64,000 nt of DNA from Arthrobacter zhaoxinii (lineage in GTDB: Bacteria; Actinomycetota; Actinomycetes; Actinomycetales; Micrococcaceae): assembly GCF_024385505.1 (NCBI RefSeq), contig NZ_JANFLT010000006.1, positions 62,001-126,000 on the forward strand, given 5' to 3'. Below the pieces are notes generated by a model. The model was not told where the DNA came from, did not search any database, and saw only the letters and a list, made by a program, of their open reading frames with translations. This document shows positions 10,548-19,301 of the stretch, one piece after another (positions within the stretch are counted from its first letter, which is position 1; each line of letters opens with the position of its first letter). A program made the translations under genes and the position numbers.

Positions 10548-11111
10548 GTGACTATGACACCGGTAACTCCCTCTCCCGATATGCCCTCTGAACCCGAATC
10601 GGAGCCCGCCGCTGCGGCCCCGGCTGCGCGGAAGCGCGCCCCGCGGCGGCCGGGAAAGCCCGACGCCGTCCTGGCGGATGCCGTGGCGGAAGCCCGCACC
10701 GGTCTGCTCGAAGTGGTGTCCGAGGAAGAAATAGGCAACTACGTCGGTGCAGTTGCCGACGCCGAACGGCTGGTGACGCACCGGTTCGCCTCCCGCCGTC
10801 CCGGCTACGGCGGCTGGTTCTGGTACGTAACGGTGGCCCGTATGCCCCGAAGCAAGAAGGTGACGGTCAGCGAGGTGGGGCTGCTCCCTTCCAATGAGGC
10901 ACTGCTGGCGCCCGAGTGGGTGCCCTGGTCTGACCGGCTGCGTCCGGAGGACATCGCCGCCGAAGAGGAACTGCAGGCCCAGGAGCGTGCCGCCCAGGAG
11001 CAGGCTGAGCTGGAACAAAACGGTGACGGCCAGACCGGCCACGACCAGACGGAGCCGGATCAGTCCAGCGAACAGCACGTCGACGCGACGGGTGCCGAGG
11101 AGAACGAATAA
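10548..11111 (+). CDS. DUF3027 domain protein
   Basis: 187 residues. The core (about 40-130: EARTGLLEVVSEEEIGNYVG, then GYGGWFWYVTVAR and LLAPEWVPWSDRLRPED) is the conserved DUF3027 region. This family is restricted to actinobacteria and usually sits next to this cold-shock gene. The N-terminus is Pro/Ala-rich and the C-terminus is a long Glu/Gln-rich acidic tail, both probably disordered. Starts at GTG 10548, 15 bp after the cold-shock stop. Function unknown. Some family members are longer, with C-terminal domains that are absent here. Confidence 0.82.
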   Translation: MTMTPVTPSPDMPSEPESEPAAAAPAARKRAPRRPGKPDAVLADAVAEARTGLLEVVSEEEIGNYVGAVADAERLVTHRFASRRPGYGGWFWYVTVARMPRSKKVTVSEVGLLPSNEALLAPEWVPWSDRLRPEDIAAEEELQAQERAAQEQAELEQNGDGQTGHDQTEPDQSSEQHVDATGAEENE

Positions 11112-11164
11112 TTCCGTGACGGTGCGCGGCAACAGGTTCACTGTCCCAAGGGAGCGCTGAACTG

Positions 11165-12445
11165 ATGTTCCGTTCCCTTCGCATCTTCAACTACCGCATC
11201 TGGTTTATCGGTGCCCTGGTTTCGAACATCGGTACCTGGATGCAGCGTACGGCCCAGGACTGGCTGGTCTATGACATCCTGACAAACCAGGACGCGGCAG
11301 CCATGGGAGTTGTCATGGCGCTGCAGCTGGGGCCGCAGCTGCTCCTGGCCCCGTGGTCGGGCCTGATCGCCGATACCTACAACCGGCGCAAGGTCCTCCT
11401 GCTGACCCAGGTCAGCATGGGCACGCTTGGCCTCGCACTGGGCCTGCTGGTGCTCTCCGGGCACGCTGAGCTGTGGCACGTCTACGCCTTCGCGCTGGCA
11501 CTGGGGGTTGTGTCCGCCGTGGACGGCCCGGCACGCCAGGCCTTCGTCTCGGAAGTAGTCTCCGAACGGGACCTGCCCAACGCCGTCGCCCTTAACAGCG
11601 CGTCCTTCAACGGCGCACGCATGGTCGGCCCCGCCGTCGCCGGCCTCCTCACCGTAGCCGTCGGACCGGGCCTGGTGTTTGTGCTCAACGCCGTGACGTT
11701 CGGCGCCATGGTGATCGCCCTGCTGAAAATGCGTGCCGGGGAATTGCGCGTGCTGCCCAAGGCACCCCCGGGTAAGGGGCGCATCCGGGCCGGGCTTGCC
11801 TATGTACGCCACCGGCCGGACCTGATGATGGTGATGCTCGCGATCTTCATTGTGGGCACGTTCGGCATGAACTTCGCCATCTATATAGCGGCCATGGCGC
11901 GTACCGAGTTTGGCCGGGATGCCGGAATCTTCGGCGTCCTCAACTCGGTGATGGCGATCGGATCCGTGGCCGGCGCGCTGCTCTCCGCCCGCCGGGACCG
12001 GCCGCGCCTGCGGTTTGTCTTTGGCGCCGCCGGAGCCTTCGGCCTGTCCTGCATCCTGTCCGCTTCAGCACCCACCCTGATTCTGTTCGCCCTCTCGCTG
12101 ATCCCGGTCGGCCTGTCGGCCCTGACCCTGATGACCAGCGCCAATGCGTATGTGCAGACCACCACCGCGCAGATCATGCGCGGGCGGGTGATGGCACTGT
12201 ATTTCGCCATCTTTATGGGTGGCACACCCCTGGGCGCGCCGGTGGTGGGCTGGGTCTCGAACTCCTTCGGCCCGCGCTGGAGCCTCGGGGTTGCGGCTGC
12301 GTCGGGTCTGCTGGCGGCCGCCATCGGTTTCGTCTGGGCCTGGCGGACGTACGGCATGCGTTTCCACTACGACCGCAGCCTGCCGCGCCGGCTCAGCATG
12401 ACCACGGACATCCCGGAAAAGCAGCAGGACCCGGACAGCGCCTAG
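11165..12445 (+). CDS. MFS transporter (EntS/MFS_3-type exporter)
   Basis: A 426-residue major facilitator. It begins MFRSLRIFNYRIWFIGALVSN and has the loop 2-3 motif DTYNRRKVLL, typical of the MFS_3/EntS group of proton-driven exporters, with about 12 hydrophobic segments. The substrate cannot be inferred. Separated by about 50 bp from the DUF3027 gene, so possibly its operon partner. Its stop codon lies inside a 13-bp hairpin shared with the end of convergent serC. Confidence 0.88.
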   Translation: MFRSLRIFNYRIWFIGALVSNIGTWMQRTAQDWLVYDILTNQDAAAMGVVMALQLGPQLLLAPWSGLIADTYNRRKVLLLTQVSMGTLGLALGLLVLSGHAELWHVYAFALALGVVSAVDGPARQAFVSEVVSERDLPNAVALNSASFNGARMVGPAVAGLLTVAVGPGLVFVLNAVTFGAMVIALLKMRAGELRVLPKAPPGKGRIRAGLAYVRHRPDLMMVMLAIFIVGTFGMNFAIYIAAMARTEFGRDAGIFGVLNSVMAIGSVAGALLSARRDRPRLRFVFGAAGAFGLSCILSASAPTLILFALSLIPVGLSALTLMTSANAYVQTTTAQIMRGRVMALYFAIFMGGTPLGAPVVGWVSNSFGPRWSLGVAAASGLLAAAIGFVWAWRTYGMRFHYDRSLPRRLSMTTDIPEKQQDPDSA

Positions 12446-12459
12446 CGTCCGGGTCCTGC
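12424..12459. terminator. Hairpin spanning the MFS stop codon, between convergent genes
   Basis: A perfect 13-bp stem (12424-12436 with 12447-12459) around a 10-nt loop that contains the MFS stop codon TAG. It lies between the MFS gene and convergent serC (ends 12476). No T-run follows, so bidirectional termination is plausible but not certain. Confidence 0.5.
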
Positions 12460-12475
12460 GGCGGGGAGGTGCGGA

Positions 12476-13723
<1,248 letters not shown>

Positions 13724-13817
13724 TTATCGGGCGGTCCGGCCAATAGGCTAACGTGTTGGCGTATCCCCGGTCAGCGGTGCGCTGTCCTTCTTTCTCCCTA
13801 ACTAGGAGCGGCCCGTC

Positions 13818-14516
13818 ATGACGGATCTCATTGACACCACTGAGATGTATCTCAGGACCATCCTGGAACTGGAAGAAGAGAACATTGTTGCCCTCCGTGC
13901 GCGGATTGCCGAACGGCTGCGCCACTCCGGTCCCACTGTGTCCCAGACCATCGGGCGGATGGAACGCGACGGACTTGTGGTGGTTGCCGGCACCCGCCGG
14001 CTGGAACTGACGGAACTGGGCCGGCGCCGGGCCACCGAGGTGATGCGCAAGCACCGACTCGCCGAACGGCTCCTCTCGGACGTGATCGGACTCGACTGGG
14101 CCTATGTGCACGACGAAGCCTGCCGCTGGGAACACGTCATGAGCGAGCGGGTGGAACGGCGGTTGTATGAGCTGCTCGGCCACCCCACGGAATCTCCGTA
14201 CGGCAATCCCATTCCCGGACTCGAAGGAATCGGCGGTGTGGCAGCGGAGGTCTCTCCCGACGGCGTCGTCGATCTGGTGTCCACTGTCGCGGCCACCGGA
14301 CCGGGGACGAAGCTAAGGCTGGTCCGGCTGGCCGAGCCCATCCAGGTTGAGCCCGAACTGCTGTCCCAGCTGGACGAAGCCGGACTGCGGCCAGGCGCGC
14401 AGATCACTGCCGAAGTAGTGGGCGGCTACATCTCCGTGCGCGTTCCGGGCATCGAAGGAGCCCTGGAATTGCCCGCCGAAGTGGCTGCCCATGTTTTCGT
14501 TTCCACAATCGGGTAA
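13818..14516 (+). CDS. ideR: Iron-dependent repressor, DtxR/IdeR family
   Basis: 232 residues. The N-terminal winged helix (1-70; TEMYLRTILELEEE, HSGPTVSQTIGRMERDGL) is followed by the metal-binding dimerisation domain. That domain shows the family's metal ligands in HRLAERLL, EACRWEHVMSE and GHPTESPYGNPIP. A C-terminal SH3-like FeoA domain (about 150-232) ends the protein. Fe2+-loaded IdeR represses iron uptake and activates storage genes. I see no clear 19-bp iron box at its own promoter, so autoregulation is not supported. The IdeR versus manganese-responsive MntR question is settled by the SH3-like third domain, which favours IdeR. Confidence 0.9.
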   Translation: MTDLIDTTEMYLRTILELEEENIVALRARIAERLRHSGPTVSQTIGRMERDGLVVVAGTRRLELTELGRRRATEVMRKHRLAERLLSDVIGLDWAYVHDEACRWEHVMSERVERRLYELLGHPTESPYGNPIPGLEGIGGVAAEVSPDGVVDLVSTVAATGPGTKLRLVRLAEPIQVEPELLSQLDEAGLRPGAQITAEVVGGYISVRVPGIEGALELPAEVAAHVFVSTIG

Positions 14517-14551
14517 CGGAATGGTTACTTTTGTGACATTTACCCTATAGT
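14513..14551 (+). promoter_or_regulatory. Promoter with MtrA-box-like direct repeat ahead of M23 peptidase
   Basis: GTAAC (14513-14517) - N6 - GTTAC (14524-14528) forms an 11-bp-phased repeat. The second half overlaps a -35-like hexamer GTTACT (14524-14529), followed after 16 nt by -10 TATAGT (14546-14551). The known actinobacterial MtrA motif is GTAAC-N6-GTAAC. The first half overlaps the ideR stop codon. The second wall-hydrolase promoter has the same architecture. Confidence 0.5.
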
Positions 14552-14590
14552 GAGTTCCGACGCTGAAACACCATCGTTATCCGGTCCGTC

Positions 14591-14785
14591 CGCCGAGCCC
14601 TGCCAGCGGACCGGAGCACTACACTCGTCCAGGCAGGGGCGGAGGACCCATTTCCGGCAGTTCGACTGCCTTGGGGTGAAGCCTTCCGGAGGTCCGCGGC
14701 AATTGTCTGCATAGCTGCAGCAGATGCCCCGCATTTCCGGAGGCCGAGTTTCTCTACTCGAATCCGACAGCTAACTTCGCAGGCG
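14591..14785 (+). ncRNA. c-di-AMP riboswitch (ydaO/yuaA), copy 1
   Basis: Ends in the conserved 3' block CGAATCCGACAGCTAACTTCGCAGGCG (key bases CCGACAGCTAAC and GCAGGC). It contains the GGCAGGGGCGGAGGACC and TTGGGGTGAAGCC core elements. CGCC at 14591 can pair with GGCG at 14782-14785 to close P1, and CCCTGCC pairs with GGCAGGG inside. The class binds cyclic di-AMP and turns expression off. In actinobacteria it controls wall-hydrolase and resuscitation genes, which fits the M23 peptidase gene starting 19 nt downstream. Confidence 0.88.
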
Positions 14786-14804
14786 ATCCATGAGAGGGAA
14801 ACAC

Positions 14805-15572
14805 TTGTCGAAGCATGCTGCTTCGGGCCGGCGCCGCGCGCCCGCTCACAATGCGCCAATGCGCCCGCGAAACGCCCCAACATCAGGCCGCCGGCGCGCC
14901 GAAACCAAATCCGTGTCTGTTGGCGGTGCCGCCCATAAGGTGGCCATTACCGCTGCAACATCGGGGCTGATCCTTACAGCTGCCATGCCGACGCATGCGG
15001 CAGCAGACAATCCTCCGGTCAAGCTCGAGCCGGTAGTCGTTGACGCGCCCGTCTCCGCTGACCCCAACGCCGCCATCGGATTCGAGCGGACCGGCGTGAG
15101 CAGCAAATATGACCCGGATGCCAAGCTGGCGTCCATTTCGGTCGCTGCCGGGTCGCATGCGGTTCCCGCTGCTGCCAAAGGCACGCTGTCCACGCCCCTG
15201 GACTCCGCGCTGGTGCAGACCTCCGGGTTCGGCCACCGGACCAGCCCCATCACCGGGGAGGCCGGCGAGATGCATAACGGCCAGGACTTCGCCGCCACCT
15301 GCGGGACCGCCGTCAATGCTGCGGCATCCGGCACCGTGGTCTTTGCCGGCTGGCACCCGTACGGCGGTGGAAACCGCGTAGTGGTAGATCACGGCAACGG
15401 GGTCCAGACAACGTACAACCACCTTTCCAACATTGCCGTCACCGTGGGCACCGAAATCGATCGGGGATTCCTGGTGGGAGCAAGCGGCACCACCGGCTCT
15501 TCAACCGGCTGCCATCTGCATTTCGAGGTCATGGTTAACGGTGAAGTTGTCGACCCGTTGAATTGGTTGTAA
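14805..15572 (+). CDS. Secreted M23 (LytM) family peptidase
   Basis: 255 residues from TTG 14805. That start is chosen because GAGAGGGAAACAC-TTG aligns with the leader of the paralogous gene at 15885 (GAGAGGCAAACCT-GTG); an in-frame ATG at 14790 would add 5 residues. A basic N-terminus and hydrophobic segment (about 43-66, ending THAAA) act as a signal peptide. The C-terminal LytM domain has the zinc ligands His157 and Asp161 (MHNGQDF) and His237/His239 (CHLHFEV). It should cleave peptidoglycan cross-bridges outside the membrane. First gene of the wall-hydrolase cluster and preceded by a c-di-AMP riboswitch. Confidence 0.9.
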   Translation: MSKHAASGRRRAPAHNAPMRPRNAPTSGRRRAETKSVSVGGAAHKVAITAATSGLILTAAMPTHAAADNPPVKLEPVVVDAPVSADPNAAIGFERTGVSSKYDPDAKLASISVAAGSHAVPAAAKGTLSTPLDSALVQTSGFGHRTSPITGEAGEMHNGQDFAATCGTAVNAAASGTVVFAGWHPYGGGNRVVVDHGNGVQTTYNHLSNIAVTVGTEIDRGFLVGASGTTGSSTGCHLHFEVMVNGEVVDPLNWL

Positions 15573-15614
15573 CCGCATCAAATGAATGCACCGTAACCGG
15601 TTGAATATCATTTC

Positions 15615-15654
15615 GTGACCGGAACGTGACATACCTCAAATGTTGCTGTACGCT
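15615..15654 (+). promoter_or_regulatory. Promoter with MtrA-box-like direct repeat ahead of NlpC/P60 gene
   Basis: GTGAC (15615-15619) - N6 - GTGAC (15626-15630) is an exact direct repeat with an 11-bp phase. The second half overlaps a -35-like GTGACA (15626-15631), followed after 17 nt by a -10-like TACGCT (15649-15654). This mirrors the arrangement at 14513-14551. An MtrA-type response regulator is the likeliest binder. Confidence 0.5.
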
Positions 15655-15701
15655 CACACTCGTGCCTGATTCGCCAACGATGGGGCACCTTCGAACAGAT
15701 C

Positions 15702-15865
15702 GCCTAGCTCTGCCACTGTTTGAAGTCCGTTCGCAGAATCGCATGGCAGAGGCGGGGGAACCAATTTCGGGTTTCGAAAGAAACCCTTGGGGTTAAGTTG
15801 CAAAAGGCCATTAGGCCGGGCAACCGGGTGACTCCCATCCGAATCCGACAGCTCACCTCGTAGGC
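15702..15865 (+). ncRNA. c-di-AMP riboswitch (ydaO/yuaA), copy 2
   Basis: Carries GGCAGAGGCGGGGGAACC, TTGGGGTTAAG and the 3' block CCGACAGCTCACCTCGTAGGC. GCCTA (15702-15706) pairs with TAGGC (15861-15865) as P1, and CTCTGCC with GGCAGAG inside. It lies 20 nt ahead of the NlpC/P60 gene. The 313-bp gap between the M23 gene and this gene holds the promoter repeat and this element and nothing else recognisable. Confidence 0.92.
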
Positions 15866-15884
15866 AATTGGGAGAGGCAAACCT

Positions 15885-16700
15885 GTGTCATCAATTACTC
15901 ATGGCCGCCGTCGTGCTGCCACCGTACAGACCAACCCGATCGCTGCACTTTCCAAGGCAGTCAGCAGCAACGCCGGAACAGTAGGCCGACAGGCCGCCGT
16001 CGTCGTTGCAGCATCCGGCCTCGTGCTGGCTGCAGGACTTCCTGCACAGGCATCCGTCAGCACGGACCGCCAGGCACTCGCAGCAACCCCGCTGAACATC
16101 GTGACCGGCAGCGTTACCGCTCCCGCCAACGCACCGTTCGAGCTTCCCCTGGTTGCCCCGAGCTCCACGTCCGGCGCCGAATACCGTGCACAGCTCGCCG
16201 CCGAAGAGGCCGCAGCCAAGGCAGCCGAAGAAGCGGCAGCCGCACAGGCAGCTGCAGTTCAGGCCGCCGCAGCCCAGACCGCTGCAGCCCAGACTGCCGC
16301 CCGCACCGCTCCGGCAGCTTCCGCACCGACAGCACTGGCAGCCACCTCCGGCTACGAAGCTCCGGCTAAACCGGCGGCAGCACAGGCCCCCAGTAACGTC
16401 GCATCCGCCCTCGTCGCTTCCGCCTACGGCCAGATCGGCGTTGCGCAGGACTGCACCGCCATGGTTGAGAAGGCCCTGCGCTCCGTCGGCAAGTCCGTCG
16501 GTGACCTGGCCCCCGGCCAGTTCTTCCAGTACGGCTCCGTGGTTTCTTCCCCGGCACCCGGCGACCTCGTCATCACCGGCGGCCACGTTGCCATTTACAT
16601 CGGCAACGGCCAGGTCATCAGCGGTGGCCTGAACGGTATGAACACCGGCCTGCATTCCCTCTCCGATCTGCCGGGCGCCAGCTTCGTCCGCGTCAGCTAA
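15885..16700 (+). CDS. Secreted NlpC/P60-like wall hydrolase
   Basis: 271 residues starting at GTG 15885. The N-terminal signal sequence (about 34-56) has the NAGTVGRQAAVVVAASGLVL stretch shared with the next gene. An Ala/Gln/Glu-rich helical region follows (about 97-140), likely a coiled coil or stalk. The C-terminal NlpC/P60 domain has catalytic Cys190 in QDCTAMV and His234 in GGHVAIYIGNG. NlpC/P60 enzymes are D,L-endopeptidases that cut the peptidoglycan stem. The motif is DC-T-A rather than the common DCSG. Expression should respond to c-di-AMP through the upstream riboswitch. Confidence 0.87.
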   Translation: MSSITHGRRRAATVQTNPIAALSKAVSSNAGTVGRQAAVVVAASGLVLAAGLPAQASVSTDRQALAATPLNIVTGSVTAPANAPFELPLVAPSSTSGAEYRAQLAAEEAAAKAAEEAAAAQAAAVQAAAAQTAAAQTAARTAPAASAPTALAATSGYEAPAKPAAAQAPSNVASALVASAYGQIGVAQDCTAMVEKALRSVGKSVGDLAPGQFFQYGSVVSSPAPGDLVITGGHVAIYIGNGQVISGGLNGMNTGLHSLSDLPGASFVRVS

Positions 16701-16718
16701 GCCCGGTCCCGAGACATC

Positions 16719-17519
16719 ATGACCTCAACGACTGAGCGCGCCCGCCACCGGGCGCCGGTGGCCCGCGCCACCACGCTGAACGCCCTTGCCGGCGCCGTCA
16801 GTGCCAACGCCGGAACGGTCGGCCGCCAGGCCGCCGTCATTGCGGCAGCCTCCGGGCTGGTACTGACCACCGGTGTTGCAGCCAATGCCTCCGGAGCCGA
16901 CGCACCCCGCGACGTCCGGACCAGCGCACTGGATCTTTCGTCGGTATCGACACTCCATGTCCCCGCAGACGTGGCCGTGTCGTTCGAGCGTGCCGGAATC
17001 GCCGGTTCCACGCCGGCACCGGTCGTAGAGCCCGCAGCCCCGGTTGAAGCTCCGGTTGCCGACGCACCGGTGGCCGTTGCCCAGGAAGCGGCGGCCGCTG
17101 CTCCTGCCCAGGCCCGCGGCAACGCCGGCGCACCGGTTTCCAGCTTCAGCACTGAGGCTGTCGCCAAGCCCGCAGCGGCTGCCCCGTCCGGAGCAGCGTC
17201 CACCATTGCCGCTGCTGCTTATGCACAGCTTGGCGTCGGCCAGGACTGCACCATGCTGGTGACCAATGCCCTGGCCGCGGCCGGCATCAACCACCACGGC
17301 TGGCCTGCCAGCTACCTCTCCCTTGGACGGACGGTGAGCGCAGCTGAGGCTATGCCCGGCGACCTGATCTACTACGCCGACGGCGGCATGGGTATGGCCC
17401 ACATTGCTGTGTACGTGGGCGGCGGACAGGCAGTGCACGGCGGCTTCAACGGTGGCTCCACCGTTGTGGCTCCGGCTGAACTCGGCTCCGGCGGCGTCTA
17501 CATCCGTGTAGGCGGCTAA
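16719..17519 (+). CDS. Second secreted NlpC/P60-like wall hydrolase (paralogue)
   Basis: 266 residues. It shares the leader (NAGTVGRQAAVIAAASGLVL) and overall design with its neighbour. Pro/Ala/Val-rich linker (about 95-150), then an NlpC/P60 domain with Cys177 (QDCTMLV) and His228 (GMAHIAVYVGGG). It starts 18 bp after the previous stop, so it is in the same transcript and shares riboswitch control. The catalytic domain differs from its neighbour by an insertion (INHHGWPASYLSLGRTVS). A tandem duplication with divergence is the simplest origin. Confidence 0.86.
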   Translation: MTSTTERARHRAPVARATTLNALAGAVSANAGTVGRQAAVIAAASGLVLTTGVAANASGADAPRDVRTSALDLSSVSTLHVPADVAVSFERAGIAGSTPAPVVEPAAPVEAPVADAPVAVAQEAAAAAPAQARGNAGAPVSSFSTEAVAKPAAAAPSGAASTIAAAAYAQLGVGQDCTMLVTNALAAAGINHHGWPASYLSLGRTVSAAEAMPGDLIYYADGGMGMAHIAVYVGGGQAVHGGFNGGSTVVAPAELGSGGVYIRVGG

Positions 17520-17541
17520 GCAGCCCCGGCAAATCAGCATC

Positions 17542-17577
17542 GCAAGGCCCCTCCTTCGGGAGGGGCCTTGCTGCGTT
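17542..17577 (+). terminator. Intrinsic terminator of the wall-hydrolase cluster
   Basis: A perfect 13-bp stem (17542-17554 with 17559-17571) with a TTCG tetraloop, followed by TGCGTT. Confidence 0.88.
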
Positions 17578-17781
17578 AAGCCCGGGTCGCCATGTTAGGC
17601 CCGGGTCGCCGCGGAGAGGCCCCAGCGGGTACTGCGGTTCCGGTTCCGGTCCCGCAGCACCGGCATAAATGGCCAAGATCGCGATCCCGTTCTACTCTTG
17701 CATAGACAATCGAAGTGCCGTTTGCGGCAAAGGTGTCTTGTACTCACCGGCTCGTGGGCGGCAGACGAAGAGGTATGTGCA

Positions 17782-18282
17782 ATGCGCACTCTCGTTCTGA
17801 ACGCTGGATATGAACCACTGGCCGTGATCACCTTCCGCCGCGCTTTGGTGCTGGTACTGAACGGAAAGGCGAGCGTGGTGGCGGAGAGCGGTGAGCCGGT
17901 GGTCGGGCCCAATGAAATCCTTCCCCGACCGTCGGTCATCCTCCTTCACCGGTATGTCAAGATTCCCTATCGCGAGGGCACCGTTGCCACTCGCCGCGGC
18001 GTCCTGCGCCGGGATAACCATGAATGCGCCTACTGCGGCAAGGCCGCCGCTACCGTCGACCATGTGGTCCCGCGGTCCCGCGGCGGTGACGACAGTTGGG
18101 AAAACCTAGTCGCCTGCTGCCTGCGCTGCAACAACACCAAGGGGGACCGGACGCTGGCCCAGCTCGGCTGGGAGCTGCGGATTTCCCCGAGAGCGCCCCG
18201 CGGAGCGCGTTGGCAGATCCGCGAACTCGAACGCCCGTCCCCGCAATGGGATCCATTCCTGCAGAATGACACCGCTGCCTGA
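17782..18282 (+). CDS. HNH endonuclease domain protein
   Basis: 166 residues. The HNH core is C-terminal: CAYCGKAAATVDHVVPRSRGG (two Cys, then DHV with the first His), then WENLVACCLRCNNTKGDRT (Asn and the second Cys pair). It is a zinc-stabilised beta-beta-alpha nuclease fold. This chromosomal actinobacterial subfamily (starting MRTLVLNAGYEPL) is widespread and of unknown target; it is not near a restriction system. ATG 17782 fits the family N-terminus although the frame opens at 17698. Its stop overlaps the next start (TGATG), so the two are co-translated. Confidence 0.88.
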   Translation: MRTLVLNAGYEPLAVITFRRALVLVLNGKASVVAESGEPVVGPNEILPRPSVILLHRYVKIPYREGTVATRRGVLRRDNHECAYCGKAAATVDHVVPRSRGGDDSWENLVACCLRCNNTKGDRTLAQLGWELRISPRAPRGARWQIRELERPSPQWDPFLQNDTAA

Positions 18283-18980
18283 TGTCCGCTACACACCGCT
18301 ATGACGCCATCATCCTTGCCGGCGGCCGGTCCACGCGCCTTGGGGGGACGCCCAAGGCACTGCTGCTCGCTGACGGCCGAACCCTGCTGGAAACCACCCT
18401 TGCCGCCATCCCGGACGCCCGGCATATCGCCGTAGCCGGGCCGCCGGAACTGGCGGCCCGGCTGGAGGCTGCCCCGGCCGAAGGAACCCGGCGGACGCCG
18501 GTACTGGTCCGTGAAGAGCCGGCCTACGCCGGTCCGGCCGCCGCGGTCGGGGCGGCCGTCACCGCTCTGGCCGCCATGGAGAGGGACACGGGCACTCCAC
18601 GCGGCAGCAGCACGGACGACGGCGGCGGCGGGAGCCCGGCCGATAGCTGCCCCTGGACGTTGGTCCTGGCCTGCGACATGCCGCAGATCGCCGCTGCCGT
18701 CCAGGTTCTGCTGACAGCGTCTGCCTCGGCCCCGGCCGGGAGCCTGCTGGCAGTGGATTCCACCGGAAACCGCCAGCCGCTGGCGGCGCTCTACCGCACA
18801 CAAGACCTTCGCGCCGCCGTCGCTTCCGTGGCCGCGGAAGGTTTAGCGAACAAGCCCATGAAGGCGTTGCTTGCTAGGGTGCAATGGAGGGGTGTTGATG
18901 TTCCCCCAGGAAGTACAGCCGATGTTGACACCTGGAACGATGCACAATCGCTGGGTGTGAGCGCCGGGGACGTGCCGTAG
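18282..18980 (+). CDS. mobA: MobA-like NTP transferase (molybdenum cofactor guanylyltransferase family)
   Basis: 232 residues with the nucleotidyltransferase fold. The N-terminal LAGGRSTRLGGTPKALLL is the GTP-binding signature, and Asp in LACDMPQ marks the metal site. MobA joins GMP to molybdopterin to give the bis-MGD-type cofactor. The cluster with DUF6457, moeA and fdhD supports this over a glycan nucleotidyltransferase. The start overlaps the HNH stop. A low-complexity Gly/Asp insert (about 107-120) interrupts the domain. Confidence 0.85.
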   Translation: MSATHRYDAIILAGGRSTRLGGTPKALLLADGRTLLETTLAAIPDARHIAVAGPPELAARLEAAPAEGTRRTPVLVREEPAYAGPAAAVGAAVTALAAMERDTGTPRGSSTDDGGGGSPADSCPWTLVLACDMPQIAAAVQVLLTASASAPAGSLLAVDSTGNRQPLAALYRTQDLRAAVASVAAEGLANKPMKALLARVQWRGVDVPPGSTADVDTWNDAQSLGVSAGDVP

Positions 18981-19016
18981 GACCAGGCAGTCCCCAAGCG
19001 ATACGAAGGAGCACGA

Positions 19017-19301
19017 ATGGCAAGCCAGAAGGAACAACTCGAGGCATGGAGCAGCAGGCTGCTGCAGGCATTGGAGCTCGAGGGTACGCCGGTGGATGTC
19101 TCCGCTGTCCTCGACCTGGCTGCGGTTGCAGCGCACAGCGTGGTGCGGCCGGCAGCACCGCTGACCACTTTTATTGTCGGGTACGCAGCAGGACTTGCAG
19201 CCGGCACCGGACAGGCTGACGACGCCGTGGCGATGCGCGCGGCCATGGCAGTAGCGGCCGATCAGTGCCGTGACGCCGCGGCGGAAGGAGACGCCCAGTG
19301 A
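19017..19301 (+). CDS. DUF6457 protein
   Basis: 94 residues, alpha-helical (KEQLEAWSSRLLQALELEGTP, then TTFIVGYAAGLAAG), with no signal peptide. It recurs between mobA-like and moeA genes in actinobacteria, so a role around molybdenum cofactor assembly is inferred from context only. It overlaps the moeA start by 4 nt. Confidence 0.78.
   Translation: MASQKEQLEAWSSRLLQALELEGTPVDVSAVLDLAAVAAHSVVRPAAPLTTFIVGYAAGLAAGTGQADDAVAMRAAMAVAADQCRDAAAEGDAQ

Noticed and set aside
16200..16340. Ala/Gln codon repeats in the NlpC/P60 gene
   Set aside because: These encode a helical, coiled-coil-like stalk in one long ORF; not a DNA repeat array.
17580..17610. Direct repeat GCCCGGGTCGCC twice, 19 bp apart
   Set aside because: Short, GC-rich and lacking further copies, so neither CRISPR-like nor an obvious regulatory array.
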